Shown: positions 22,224-33,670, counted from the stretch's first letter. The stretch is 64,000 nt of DNA from Lineolata rhizophorae (GCA_010093515.1 MU001672.1:830496-894495); one strand, 5' to 3'. Notes: a model not told the origin generated them from the letters alone. Translations and numbers: made by a program.

Positions 22224-22867
22224 ATGGGCTCCCTCTGCTCCAAGGAAAAATCAAATTTCGAGTCGCCCGGCCGCACCCTCGGCTCCGCGCCGGACCGCCG
22301 CGGCGCCGAGACCAGGGCCCCGGTGCCCGCCGCCGCCGCTGCCGGCGGTAGCGGCGCCCGGCGGCAGCAGAGGCAGCAGCAAGGGCCGGGGCGGACGCTG
22401 GGCGGCGGTGGAGAGGACGCGGAAGACCCGAGGGCTAGGGCTGCGAGAGCCGCTGAGGTCAGTTCCTTGTTCTTCGCCTTTTTTGTCCCCCTTCGCATTT
22501 TCTGTTTTTGTAGGGGTCACGAGATGGGATTTCTGCGTTGCTGGTTGGCGTGCATCTAGATGCCTGCTCTGGCGTTGTCATCTTTTATTTTATTTTATTT
22601 TATTTTTAATTTCCTTCTATCCCTTTTCTTGCTCTGCCTTGTACCCTGTTTTCTTGTCCCTTTTCCCTCCTTCCCACGTCGGCAAAGTTTCCCGGCCTAG
22701 GCGCTGACATGCGCCGGAATCAGGCTCGTGCCGCCAAACCCGCCCAGCAGGGCAAGCTCGGGGCGCAACGGCGGCAGACGCGCATGGCGACGCTACAGAG
22801 CGTCAGCGCAGAGAATCGCGCCAAGAGGGATGCGGATGCAGCAGACGAGGCGAGGAGGTGGGAGTAG
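22224..22867 (+). CDS. Small conserved fungal protein with N-myristoylation/palmitoylation-type start
   Basis: Predicted 125 residues from two exons, 22224-22457 and 22724-22867 (266-nt intron, GTCAGT...TCAG). The protein starts MGSLCSKEKSNFESPGRTLG: Gly2 and Cys5 fit N-myristoylation plus palmitoylation, hence membrane anchoring. The rest is Gly/Ala/Arg/Gln-rich with a second GPGRTLGG motif. The second exon reads ARAAKPAQQGKLGAQRRQTR then ...ENRAKRDADAADEARRWE, a basic, probably helical tail ending in Trp-Glu. I recognise this as a conserved ascomycete protein type without known function. The exact acceptor is a choice: an alternative acceptor 45 bases upstream (CAAAG) also keeps frame. Confidence 0.62.
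22583..22607 (+). repeat. TTTTA pentamer microsatellite inside the intron
   Basis: About five copies of TTTTA within the intron of the myristoylation-type gene. Confidence 0.8.
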
Positions 22868-23857
22868 TGGTCTGCGATGTCAGGACGTGGATGGTGCGCC
22901 GTGCGCAGGCGAAAGGAAATAGGACGTAGTATGGAGCAAGATAGGGCATCTGGGGTAAGGGCCGTGAGTAGTCCGGATAGCTGGATAGGGAGAGGATGCT
23001 ATTATACGTAAATGCTCCTACTCAGCTTTAACGCTATGTATTAGCGGGCATTTTGGGCCGTTCGGGTGGTATTACCTAATTTTTGGATGTCTCCTTCATC
23101 TGGTCTGTCCTGGATGATCTGCTGATGGGTTTTGAACATTGAACTACTAGAAGTTTGGTGGTTCTTCTTTCTTTCCTTTCTATTTGTCCACTTTTGTATC
23201 GAAGCTTCTTGATAGCCGAGATAGCGTGCATATGTGCGCGCAGGGGATTTCACTTTGTTGATCGTGGTATGGCAGTCGAAGGCGATGATTACTCCGGGTT
23301 AAGCCCATGTACTTGTAAGATCTCCTAGCCTTTCCAAACAATGAGTTACCTCTCGCTGATACCGGAAGGCCAAGGGTGTCACACTCTAACATGATCATCA
23401 CTTTTCTCGCTTAGGATTATCTGCTTTGTTAAGACAGTTGCGCATGTCCTGCTCGACCAAGACACCACACATGCCTTTGACATAAAAGTTGACGAATGAA
23501 AACTGCGACCAAAGCAGAACTTGGCGCCTCTTCAAAAAGCCCTATGGTAAATAGGGTAAGTACAAGGACAAGTGGCACGAAGTGGAAAAGGTCCGCGCAT
23601 CAAGCCGGATCGATACCCTCCAACCAGGACTTCCTATGGAGAACATCTCCCCAACATAAAAGTTGGAGTAGCGAGACAGGGCTTCATCGTACACGATAAC
23701 GTGAAAAAGAAACGCCTAGAATAGTACAATATAGTGTAGGTCATGTGCGGTGCCTCGTGGAGCAGAAACGTGCAGAATGAATCACACGGCCCCGTTGCAT
23801 GCGCCCTGACATTTACCGGATACTCATACTTTATAGTGTCCTTACTGACTTAGTATT
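22868..23857. other. Convergent intergenic region
   Basis: About 1 kb of 3' flanks of the small protein gene and the HMG-box gene. Only short, unconvincing frames. The segment 23706-23735 (CCTAGAATAGTACAATATAG) resembles positions 970-1015 in composition, but I cannot show a repeat family. Confidence 0.45.
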
Positions 23858-25058
23858 TCAAACAGCGGTTGCTGGGGCATGGCCATAAGTGCGAGTATAT
23901 TCAATGACGTAGCGCTTCTTGTCCTCTGCTGCCTTGTCAAGGTATGTCTAGACAAGAATCCAGTGTTAGCACTTATGCATATTTGCTGGACGACGATTCT
24001 GGAGATAAACCTACCGACTTCTCATTTGTCGGCAGCGCCGCATACTCTTTGTGAATTACGTTCATCGCCTCGTGCGGCGCAATGCCCTTGAAATCGCCGG
24101 ATGCGAAGCGGTCTTGGACGAAAAAGATCATGGCATTGCGCATCTGCTTGACGGATCGTTCATCCGGAATATCTGCCGGCGTCCTAGAACGGCGCTTCTT
24201 CGCGGAATCACCTTCTTTTTCCGGTTTTGCACGCTTCATGTTGCGGAGGTAGCGGCGAGCCAGGTTGGCCGTCCGGATTTTTTCGGCGGGATGTGAGGCA
24301 ACCCACTCCTTGTAGGCGGCGTCTGCGGCCGTATTCTTCTCGTTGGCGAGATGATTGTAGTGCTATCAAGGTCAGCATGAGTGGCCTAAGTCAACGCAGT
24401 CGCGCAACTCCGAGTCCCTCATCCACCCAATATCCAGCACAGGGAGGAGAAAGGTACGAACCTCCTTCTCACTCGCTGACAAGTTCTTGTATTCGCTCGA
24501 AACCTGCGAGATCGAGGCAAGTCCCGACTGCCCTTGTGTCTTCCCCCTGGGCAACTTCTCAGCAACGAAAATCGTGTATGCCGTATTCCTCCCCCGCGGC
24601 GGCTCCTCCTTTAACAAGGCCTCCTTCTTACGCTCCTGCAGCTTCTGTCGCTCCAATTTCTTCTGCTTCGCCTCAATGCGCTCCGGGGTCATCTGACGCT
24701 TCGGCTTCGTCGCGCGCTTCACTTTCGCCTTCCCCTTGGCCTTCGCCTTGGTCTTCGCCTTCACGGGGCTCTTCTTCTTAATCGCGGCCTTCTTGCCGGT
24801 CGTGGATTTCTTCCTCGCGGGCCTTCCGGCGCTCTTAGTCGCCGTGGCGTAGCTCCGAGAGTCATCCAGAAGCTGTCTCCGGTACAACGCGGTAGCTCGG
24901 GAGGCTCTGGCGACGCCCGCGCTGGCGCGGACGTACGAACGGTACGAGCATGCGGAGCCGGTGGCGCGTATGCGAGCTTTACCCAAGGCGAGCTCGAAGG
25001 GCGCCGACCGTTTGGCTACATCGGCCTGGAGGCGGCCCAGGAGGCCGCGACCAAGCAT
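23858..25058 (-). CDS. Mitochondrial HMG-box protein (Abf2/Mhb1-like nucleoid factor)
   Basis: Likely mtDNA-packaging protein. Exons 25058-24462, 24362-24015 and 23947-23858 give about 344 residues. The N-terminus (MLGRGLLGRLQADVAKRSAP, then repeated Arg/Ser/Ala to SRSYATA) is a mitochondrial presequence. A Lys-rich linker follows (KKSTTGKKAAIKKKSPVKAK). Box 1 is RGRNTAYTIFVAEKLPRGKT to SEKEHYNHLANEKN. Box 2 is SVKQMRNAMIFFVQDRFASG to EKSTYLDKAAEDKKRYVIEY, ending GHAPATAV. The third exon is only 90 nt and completes the second box. Two HMG boxes after a presequence is the Abf2 layout. The gene is divergent from PRP5 over an 0.8 kb shared region. A specific ortholog assignment is not certain. 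Confidence 0.85.
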
Positions 25059-25862
25059 CGTGAGACACGGTTTGAACTAGACACTGCCTCCGAATGCGCG
25101 GTTGTGACGCGTAATGGATAAATTTGAGCTGGGTGCAACGCCGAGCGTCGTTGAGATAAGCTGCGCGAATGAAGAGTGGAGAGGACGGACGAGCGGTGAC
25201 GTTGGAGATGGGTCGCGTGCGGGCCGAAGGGGGTTGGGATGTCGAGAGTGTGGTGTTGTAGTGAACACCAAAGCAGGAGTCAGGCCCTAGCAGCTCATTG
25301 GTAGCGTATGTTTCGCGTTGCGATCCCAGCCCCTGCAGGCCCGGGGTAAGTCGCGAATTGACGGTGGCTGGCAGCTGTAACCCAATGCAGGCATGCAAGA
25401 CCATCTTGGCGACCATGCTGGGATACGGAGCCACATGGTCCGCTTGTCATTGGTCCGATGGGCCCCGAATCACGTACGGAGCGGCCGAGGAGCCAGGTGG
25501 GCAGTTTGCACGCGATGACTATATAGCCAAGAGGCAGGCTCGGGGTAACAGATACTCCGTGTCCCACATTGTTAGCAGGACTTGATGCCTTCAATCTTCT
25601 AGCAAAACACATTCGACAAGCTCCCCCATTCCTCCCAAAAGTAGCTTGGCCTTCTTGTGCCGCAAAGCATCTGTGCCCTCGCGCACAAGACTGCTTACCT
25701 CATACAACGAAGGCATTGCTTTGCTTCTTCCCTTTTCACTAAAGTCCACCCCGCCGTGCTAGCTTGCCACCCGACAACCTCCGCCATCAGCGCTCCGATA
25801 GTGAACAATCCCGAAGTTGCCTTTCGAGGTTAAGCTCACCAAACAACATCGTCGCCACAACC
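25059..25862. other. Divergent promoter between the HMG-box gene and PRP5
   Basis: About 0.8 kb. The PRP5 side has a C/T-rich leader. No additional coding frame is supported. Confidence 0.5.
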
Positions 25863-28800
25863 ATGGCCCGCGATAATAACCGCTCACCGTCGCCCGCAGG
25901 AAGCTCCTACTCGAAGCGGAGCGGCCGCCGAGACGATGATCGCCAAAGGAGCTATCGCCGACGTTCTCGCTCCCGCAGCCTTGATGTACGACCCCGCTTC
26001 TCTTCGCACCGTGATACAAGTTGCACTTGTTTGCAATCTGCTATTGGACTTGAAACTAATTATCACTGTTCCCAGAGACGCGACCGTGATACACGGCGTC
26101 GTCGGGACCGCTCTTATGACCGTCGTGATGACGGTAACAGCTACCGGCCCGGCCGTCGCGACCGGTCGCGCGAACGGCGTCGTTCCCGTACCCGGAGCCC
26201 TGTGAAGGACCGTGGCGACCGAGACCGTAGGCGGGATCGTGACCGCGATCGTGATCGCGATCGCATCTATAATCGCCGTCGCGATGAGTCGCGTGACCGT
26301 CATCGCGCTCGGCGTGACGATTCCCCACCTCGGCGCAAAGGTCGTCCTAACACTCCGCAAAAGGAAAAGGAAGACCCTGCCAAGGCTGCCGAGATCGCCG
26401 CCGCCAAAGAGCAAGCTGAAAAAGAGAGGCAAAAGGCTGAGAGGTTGGCCAAGCTAGAGGCATGGAAGGCCAAGCAGGCTGCCGAGAGGAAGCGGAAGGA
26501 GGAAGAAGCAGCCAAGGGTGGTGGAGCTCAAGGCACCCGAGCATTACTCGCCGAAATGGACAAGAAGGAAGCTGGGGTGGCTTCACCTAGCGCCGAGTCT
26601 GCAATGTCTCCCGCACTACCGAGCGGAAGTGCATCCCCGGCTCCCTATGCTGGCAAGTTTGATCCAAAAGCCATTGCCAGGAAAGCGGCTGGAGGGGCCA
26701 ACAATTCCAACAGGCTTGGTGACGTCAACGTCCCCCATAAATCGAAAGGTACATTCATTGCCGATTTGAAGCCAGACGCCGCCAAGGCCAATGGCTATTC
26801 ACATCCTACGATCCGTAAGTCCCCAAACTCTAGGCACACAGAATGCTTCAGTTTAACCTCTCTCGCAGCTCCGAGCCTCCGCAGGCTAAAGGCCGGCGAG
26901 AAAGTCAGCGGTTTCGAGCTTGGTGCCAAACCTGGTCCCGACAACGAGAAAATCGGGAACAAGACCGCGTTAGATTTTGACGAGGAAGAAACGACACGTA
27001 AGAAGCTTGAAAAGCTCCCGCAGTTCGATTTGACCGATGCGGCCTATGCAAACACTGCGGATATCGATGGGGACGAAGACGACGATGTGGAAATGGGCGA
27101 GGCTGAAACGGAGGAGGAGGCGGCCGCTGCGGCTCGCATTGCCGCAGAAAAGCGCGACGAGCGTCTTCAGCACGAGATTGAAGCCGAAGCCGAAGCGGCA
27201 AAGCGCAATGGCGAATTTCCTCAAACGGTGGAACCAGGCACCAGCGCTGAGAAGACAGAAGGTGCAGCAGACGATGAGGTTGATCCTCTTGATGCGTTCA
27301 TGGCAACACTGGGGCAGGATGACCAACAAACACAAACTAAGACGAAGAAGTCCAAACTGGAACCCGAAGCCATGTTCAATGATGAGGACATGATGGACGC
27401 TGTAGACGAGGGAGCGGAAGATATTTTGGCTCTCACTAAAAAGAAGAAGAAGGAAATCCCAACTATCAAAGATACTTCTTGGCAGGATGAGCCTTTCCGG
27501 AAGAATTTCTACCGCGAACCCCAGGAACTAGCGGAGATGACGGATGCCCAAGTTGCACAACTTCGCCACGACCTTGATGGCATTGCAACAAAACCTTCTA
27601 ACACGCCCAAGCCGGCTAACAAATGGGGGTATTGCGCGTTGGGCGCTCAGGTTCTCGATGTAATCCAAGCGCTCGGATTCGAGAAGCCTACCCCAATTCA
27701 GGCACAGGCGATGCCCATTATCATGTCAGGCTACGACATGGTTGGCGTGGCGAAGACGGGCTCTGGCAAGACATTGGCGTATCTCCTTCCTATGTTCCGA
27801 CACATCAACGACCAACGGCCGTTAAGCAAACTCGAAGGTCCAATTGGCTTAGTCTTGACTCCTACACGAGAATTGGCAACGCAGGTTCACCGCGAGTGCA
27901 AACCCTTTCTGAAGGCGTTGCAGCTTAGAGCTGTCTGTGCTTATGGTGGAGCGCCTATTCGAGATCAGATCGATCAACTTAAAGCCGGTGCAGAAATTTG
28001 TGTCTGTACGCCGGGACGGATGATCGATTTGCTCACGGCCAACGCAGGACGCGTAACTAATCTTCGGAGAGTCACATACGTTGTGCTCGATGAGGCGGAC
28101 CGCATGTTTGACATGGGCTTTGCACCCCAAGTACGCATGATCCTGGCAGCAATTCGTCCGAATCGCCAGACCGTAATGTTCTCGGCCACGTACCAGGGCA
28201 AATTGGACGGTACCGCTAGGGAGATTCTTTCAAAGGATGGATCTATTCAAGTCCTCATCGGAGGGAAGAACGTTGTGCCTCCCGAAATCACACAGATCGT
28301 GGAGGTGCGGGATGCGTCGACCAAGTTTCGGCGATTGCTCGAGCTCCTGGGCGAGCTCTATAGTACGGATGAAGATGCACGTACGTTGGTCTTCGTCGAG
28401 CGCAAGGAAGCGGCAGATGTATTGTTCAAGGAGCTACTTAACAAAGGCTACCCTTGTCAACCAATCCACGGTGACAAGGAGCAAATCGAGCGTGACCAGA
28501 CAATTGCCGATTTCAAGAGCGGCGCTCTACCAATTTTGATCGCTACCTCGGTCGCTGCTCGCGGTCTAGACGTCAAGCAGCTCAAACTCGTCGTCAATTT
28601 TGACTGCCCGAGCCACACTGAAGATTATGTCCATCGTGCGGGCCGGACTGGCCGTGCTGGAAATAAAGGCACTGCTGTCACGTTCATCACACCAGAGGAG
28701 GAGCGTTTCGCGTTCGGTATCATTATAGCGCTAAAGGAGTCCAAGGTAGAACCGCCAAAAGCGCTCGCGAGGCTATCGAATAAGTTCAACAAGAAGTACA

Positions 28801-29549
28801 AAGAAGGCGAGGTTTTCAGGGCCGCGGGAGGCTTTGGCGGTAAGGGCCTGCAACATTTGACTGCTGAGCGCGAGGCCTCTCGGAAGCAAACGAAGGCAGC
28901 CTACAAGCAAGCGGGTGGAGGTGGTGATGAAGACGACGAAGACGAAGAAGAGGAGGTGGAGGAGTCGCCCAAAAAGCCCGAAAAGGAGTTCGAAATCAAA
29001 TCTACTGCTGGGCCTAGCGCACCCCCCGGTCCGTCGGCCAGCGCACCACCGGCGAAGGAGTTGGATTTCGAAGGAAACAACATCGTCGTACACAAAACGG
29101 AACGGCCGGCGGCTGGCCAGTCCCCAACCAATCCTTTGGATAGAGTGCGCGCCGCTGTGGCCAACATCGACAACCGTCTCACGCAAAAGGGACAGTTGCG
29201 TCATGGGCAGCCTATCGACAACAAAGGTCCCGACGCAGGTGCATTCCATGCCACACTCGAAATCAATGACTACCCCCAGAAAGCTCGTTGGGCCGTCACC
29301 AACCGCACTAATGTGGCAAAGATTCTCGAGGCAACGGGCACATCAATTACGACAAAAGGCTCATACCACGATCCAACCAGCAAGAACCCGCCGCCAGCCG
29401 AGCCCAAGCTGTACATCTTGGTGGAGGGCGATACGGAAATTCAAGTCCGACAGGCGATGACCGAGCTGTACCGCTACCTGAGGGAGGCGACGATTGCGGC
29501 GGCGGACATCGAGACCAAGAACCCGTCCGGTCGCTACAGTGTTGTCTAG
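25863..29549 (+). CDS. PRP5: DEAD-box RNA helicase Prp5 (pre-mRNA splicing)
   Basis: ATP-dependent helicase that remodels U2 snRNP during prespliceosome formation, nuclear. Two introns, 25986-26075 (90 nt) and 26815-26868 (54 nt), leave about 1180 residues from the ATG at 25863. The N-terminus is Arg/Asp/Ser-rich (RS/RD domain), followed by a charged coiled-coil region (PAKAAEIAAAKEQAEKERQK). The acidic part carries the DPLDAFM motif, diagnostic for Prp5 and known to contact SF3B1/Hsh155. The helicase core has AKTGSGKT (I), PTRELATQ (Ia), DEADRMFDMGF (II), SAT (III), ATSVAARGLDV and HRAGRTGRAG (VI). The C-terminus contains a KH-like region near LEINDYPQKARWAVTNRTNV. Both introns are multiples of three without stops, so intron retention would still give a full-length protein. 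The start was placed at the first ATG of the open frame. Confidence 0.93.
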   Translation: MARDNNRSPSPAGSSYSKRSGRRDDDRQRSYRRRSRSRSLDVRPRFSSHRDTSCTCLQSAIGLETNYHCSQRRDRDTRRRRDRSYDRRDDGNSYRPGRRDRSRERRRSRTRSPVKDRGDRDRRRDRDRDRDRDRIYNRRRDESRDRHRARRDDSPPRRKGRPNTPQKEKEDPAKAAEIAAAKEQAEKERQKAERLAKLEAWKAKQAAERKRKEEEAAKGGGAQGTRALLAEMDKKEAGVASPSAESAMSPALPSGSASPAPYAGKFDPKAIARKAAGGANNSNRLGDVNVPHKSKGTFIADLKPDAAKANGYSHPTIRKSPNSRHTECFSLTSLAAPSLRRLKAGEKVSGFELGAKPGPDNEKIGNKTALDFDEEETTRKKLEKLPQFDLTDAAYANTADIDGDEDDDVEMGEAETEEEAAAAARIAAEKRDERLQHEIEAEAEAAKRNGEFPQTVEPGTSAEKTEGAADDEVDPLDAFMATLGQDDQQTQTKTKKSKLEPEAMFNDEDMMDAVDEGAEDILALTKKKKKEIPTIKDTSWQDEPFRKNFYREPQELAEMTDAQVAQLRHDLDGIATKPSNTPKPANKWGYCALGAQVLDVIQALGFEKPTPIQAQAMPIIMSGYDMVGVAKTGSGKTLAYLLPMFRHINDQRPLSKLEGPIGLVLTPTRELATQVHRECKPFLKALQLRAVCAYGGAPIRDQIDQLKAGAEICVCTPGRMIDLLTANAGRVTNLRRVTYVVLDEADRMFDMGFAPQVRMILAAIRPNRQTVMFSATYQGKLDGTAREILSKDGSIQVLIGGKNVVPPEITQIVEVRDASTKFRRLLELLGELYSTDEDARTLVFVERKEAADVLFKELLNKGYPCQPIHGDKEQIERDQTIADFKSGALPILIATSVAARGLDVKQLKLVVNFDCPSHTEDYVHRAGRTGRAGNKGTAVTFITPEEERFAFGIIIALKESKVEPPKALARLSNKFNKKYKEGEVFRAAGGFGGKGLQHLTAEREASRKQTKAAYKQAGGGGDEDDEDEEEEVEESPKKPEKEFEIKSTAGPSAPPGPSASAPPAKELDFEGNNIVVHKTERPAAGQSPTNPLDRVRAAVANIDNRLTQKGQLRHGQPIDNKGPDAGAFHATLEINDYPQKARWAVTNRTNVAKILEATGTSITTKGSYHDPTSKNPPPAEPKLYILVEGDTEIQVRQAMTELYRYLREATIAAADIETKNPSGRYSVV

Positions 29550-30459
29550 AGCGGGTGAGTCAGGCTTGCATCCATCTAACAAACTCCGGCTGCCTTCTGC
29601 CTCGCTGGCTTTACGGTGATCGTGGCTTACTGCACTTGAGAAGAAGCATGGCAAGAGAGCTCGCGAGCGTTGTAACTCAACTGTACAAAGCTTTCGACAA
29701 GGATATCAAGTACCAACAGGCAGATGTTGTTTCTTTTTCAGGCATGGGTAATTCACATGGACAGTGATTGGGTTTTTATACTCGTGGGCTTGCTGCTACT
29801 GGTGGGATATGGCCCGATCCTACCTTGCGGATAGTATCTGGGCTATCACCAGCGGTTCTAGTGGTCCTATAGGAGCGGTATTGTGCGGTTAATAACTCTG
29901 CATTAAGTATCCTTAGGTGTGTTATGGTGTTCATGCGTGGATTGGGCTGGCCAATGTCTCATTGGATGTCTGCTTGACTCCCAGAGGCGCATGCTGATCC
30001 TACGTAGCTTGTCCGTAGCTTAGTGTTAGCAAGCGATATTGTCTTAGTAGAACTTACGTTGTCACAGAATGATCGTATGTGAACCGTGTTCAGGACTCAA
30101 ATCGCTAAGGCCTGGCAATTGTAGAATGGAGATTGCCGCCTATGTGGCCAACGAACGGTACGGGTTTCATGTCCGAAAACCCGGCTCTATTTAGAATATT
30201 CGATGTTTTTCATGGGAAATTCGATAGATCATGTCAACTAGCAAAAGTAGTTGTATCACTGTCACATCCTCTCCAAAGTCCTACCATCTTTTCCTAAATT
30301 TTAGCTGAACATACATATTATACAGGTCCTTGTCCAAGGTCTAAGTCTATCTGATGAGTTGGGCCTGAGCCAATAAGTGATCCCACTCCTCTCTACATAT
30401 ATACAAGTGCAAGTGTTCCTCTGTACAGTGGTCCTAGGCCGTCATACACAGCCTACACT
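29550..30459. other. Convergent intergenic region
   Basis: About 0.9 kb, AT-richer than the neighbours, holding the 3' flanks of PRP5 and the SAM carrier gene. No coding frame or repeat seen. Confidence 0.5.
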
Positions 30460-31456
30460 TCAGAAGTCATCCTCCTCTTGCCCTGACCCTCCCAAGAAAT
30501 TGTTCGCCGCTTGATAACTACCCAGGAATACTGCCCCTCCAACGCTAATCCACAAAACCCTAGGCCCTACTCCTGCAAAATATGCCCTCCACCCACCGCC
30601 CTGTTTCCAGATACGCGCCGCCATATCCAGAGCCCCAACCGGTTCCTTCGCTAGCATGAGCCTCGTCTTGAGCACGTCGAGCGGGGTTGTCAAGGCGGCC
30701 GCGACCCCGCCCGCCACGCTGCCGAAGCACGCGCTCGGCAGCGTCGGGCAGTCGTCGGCCGCGATGTGCCGCGCAGCAGCGGCGCCCTGGTGCCTCCGGC
30801 GCACCCACCACGCACGCAGCGCCTCCCACAGCGGGAACTGCAGCGCCGTGAAGGGCACCTCGCGCAGCAGAGTGGCGCCCGCGCCGCGGTACAGCTCGCG
30901 TAGGACGCGGAGGCTGCCGCCGCCGCCGCCGCTATCTGTGTGGCGGAGGGCTAGAATGGCGCGCAGAGCGGCGGCCGAGGACGGGTGATGTCGGGCCTGA
31001 GTACGCTGCTTAACGACCTCGACGGGGACGCGGACGAGGCAGCCGGCGGTTTCGCCGGCGGAGCCAGCTAGGATGGGGACGAGAGGCGAGGAGGAAGGCG
31101 AGGGGAGGACGCGGCGGAGATACCGCTTGGCCGAGTCGTACGTGACAAAGAAGAGGGCGGCCGAGGGCATGGAGCCGACGAGGGCGGAGCCGACGCCGCG
31201 GTAGACGCCGTGGAAGCCGCCCGAGGCGGCGAAGCCGGCCGACGACTGCAGGCGCGTCTTTATGGTGTCAATGGGGAAGAGTGACATGTCGGCCGAGATG
31301 CCGGCGAGCGAGCCCGCCTGCGCGATGGATAAGCTTGTTAGATATCTTGTCGCAAAGCTACCACCAAGGAACAGGGGGGAGGGGGTGAAGGCGCACCAGC
31401 AGCGAGCGCACATACGGAGACTGCACCCATGGCGGGTTGCTGCCGCCCGACTGCAT
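30460..31456 (-). CDS. Mitochondrial S-adenosylmethionine carrier (Pet8/SLC25A26 type)
   Basis: Inner-membrane antiporter that brings S-adenosylmethionine into mitochondria. Two exons: 31456-31397 encodes MQSGGSNPPWVQSPYVRSLL and 31317-30460 continues AGSLAGISADMSLFPIDTIK; total about 305 residues over a 79-nt intron. Three carrier repeats are visible, each with a PX[DE]XX[KR] signature: PIDTIKTRLQ, PVEVVKQRTQ and PLDVLKTRLM. The first repeat's AGxxAGxxxDxSLFPxDTxKTRLQ pattern and LLREVPFTALQFPLWE are typical of the SAM carrier subfamily. The Ser/Gly-rich insert in the second matrix loop is less usual. It is divergent from the WRAP53-like gene, whose start lies only 402 bp away. Confidence 0.88.
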
Positions 31457-31858
31457 CTGAGAGCCGCGATGTCGTCTACGGCGTGGAGGTCTGCAAGGAA
31501 GACCGGAGTTAGAGCTCCAGCCTTGAGGTTTCATACGCGCCTCGCTTGCGTCGCCAATCGGATGCGCGCCCCTCAGCCCTACAATAAGGACCTCCCTACC
31601 AGCGTTCGGTACACCACTAAGTACACACTCACATCGATACCGCACGTACGGTCACGGGCGCGTCGCGAACTTCCCTCAACTACGAGCTCTCCCAGACTAC
31701 CCCATACGACGTGTGTACTATCTCAACAATCTTGTGTAACTAGCTCGCTAGTGTAACTTACAGATCACCTACCTAAGGCGACGTAATCCCCGCAGGTCCT
31801 GTCCCGCCCCTGCGTCCTTCCGCCGCATCTTGCAAACGGCCGGCGAACACCGCCAACC
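31457..31858. other. Short divergent promoter (SAM carrier / WRAP53-like)
   Basis: 402 bp between two start codons on opposite strands. It should hold both promoters. No TATA-type box stands out. Confidence 0.5.
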
Positions 31859-33670
31859 ATGGATGAACAGGTCGACCAAGTATCGTCGCCAGCGGTATCC
31901 CACTCATTTGCTAGGCTGGTGGCACATACTAGAGACGTGTATTGCCGCAGCGTGGCCGAGACGACCAAAGTTGAGATCTTGCTCAACGGCCAGAAGCCGC
32001 CGCACAGCTCGCAGCCGAACAAATGGGCCACTAATCACTTCATTTCTCTTCAATGGTAAGCGTCGGCTTTGGGGGGCGTTCAAGTACGATTAGACGTCCT
32101 GTCCGACGCGTAATTGCCGGGATCCCAGGCAGTTCTCTTCAACTTTTGCGGCCGAGCACCAAGAATTATCGTCTGGACTTGATGAGACCACCGCCATCGA
32201 GACGATAACTGGTCATCCTCACCCAATTGTGGAACAAGACCGACGTCACAGTTGACCACACTTGACCAAATTAGACAACTGCTTGGGACTTCGAAGTTGC
32301 ATCTTGGACCTCGACACTGTTAATGACCGGGCTGTAGAGTTGGACGTACTCATGGGGTACCTTTCCTACCTCTATGGATAAGTCGGTTTAATTTAGGCGT
32401 CTGACGATTGCAGCTCTTCATTCCTTTGTCGATATTTCGTTTTGCTCCGGCAGTTTTGTGTTCTTTTTGAGACCATTATATCTTATGCTGTTACTCTCGA
32501 TTCTTTAGGACATCAAGCGGCGCCTTCCTTCTGAGCGCCAATGCCGATAATATTTTACGCACCTTTGCGTTTCCGACCGACAACTTGATGTCAAAATCAT
32601 GCGGGTTCCTTCGTCCCATGGCCGCTCATCCATTCCCACAAAACATGTACGCTATCGCTGCATGTTCATGGACTGAAGACCATGCTACCGCCGTTGTCTC
32701 GGTGGCGGACATACCCCTTCAGCTTATTGACTTCTACCCCGACGGTAGCACCAAAATCGTCGGCAGCTTCGTAATGTGGAGATTGCCTGGAGAGGACCTT
32801 CTCAAGGCTTATTCTTTGGCGTGGGATTCGGACCGAAACTATCTCATCGCTGGTCTGAAAAGTTGCGTCGCCATTGCAGACCCTGCGGATCCTCAGGCAA
32901 AGCCTACCTACATCAGAACCTGCCCAATGAGAAAGGCGAGGGGCTATTCCCCAAGCGTCGTCCATGGCCTCGTGCACGCTCTCTCCTCGTGCCCCACGGA
33001 GCGCAACGTATTCGCCATAGGCACCACCGGCCGCGGCCTTGCCCTCGCAGACCGGCGCCAACGCGACCTAGCCACGGCTGTCAAAGTCGTCGACGACCCC
33101 TTAAACTGGGGCATCACCGGCAACGGAATCACGAGCATCAACTGGGACTCCCATGGGCAATACCTCCTCGTCTCCGAGCGCCACAGCGACGGCATCCAGC
33201 TGTGGGACCTCCGCTACCAAGGCCGCTGCCTCGCGTACCTCCAGGGCCGCCGCGCTGACACATCGCAGCGCCTGCCCGTCCAGGTGGCGAGGCGCTCCGT
33301 CCGTATGCGTTCCGCCTATGCGACGGGTTCAGCATCGACGTGGGAGGTCTGGGCCGGCGGCACTGACGGCCGTGTGCGCGTGTGGCGCGAGCCGTGGGCG
33401 AAGGAAGGGTGCGTCGAGCCCGAGGACGAGCCCGAAGATCGGTGGCCAGTGCACGGCAGCCCCGTTTGCGGTCTCGCGCAGCATCCGTACTATCAGGACG
33501 TGGTGGCGACGTGCTCGGGCGAGAAGGACCAGATCACGTGGTCGGAGGATAAAGAGGAGCTAGAGCTGAGGTCGTGCCCTGATAGTTCTATCAAGATTTG
33601 GACGCTGCCAGACGCGGATCCGCAGTCGAAGGGGTTCTCGGCAAACGAAGCATTGGTTGGAACGGAGTAG
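31859..33670 (+). CDS. WD-repeat protein of the WRAP53/TCAB1 (Swt21-like) family
   Basis: About 452 residues from two exons, 31859-32055 and 32509-33670, with a 453-nt intron (GTAAGC...TTTAG). The junction restores FISLQW-TSSGAFLLSANADN, the first WD blade, which matches the WRAP53/TCAB1 pattern of a Trp, a short gap and SADNILR. Further blades include MAAHPFPQNMYAIAACSWTE, GLVHALSSCPTERNVFAIGT, ITSINWDSHGQYLLVSERHS with IQLWDLR, and VWAGGTDGRVRVWREP, ending CPDSSIKIWTLPDAD. In animals the family delivers scaRNAs and telomerase RNA to Cajal bodies; in yeast the relative Swt21 is linked to splicing. The fungal role here is inferred only. The intron is several times longer than its neighbours. 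Confidence 0.82.
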
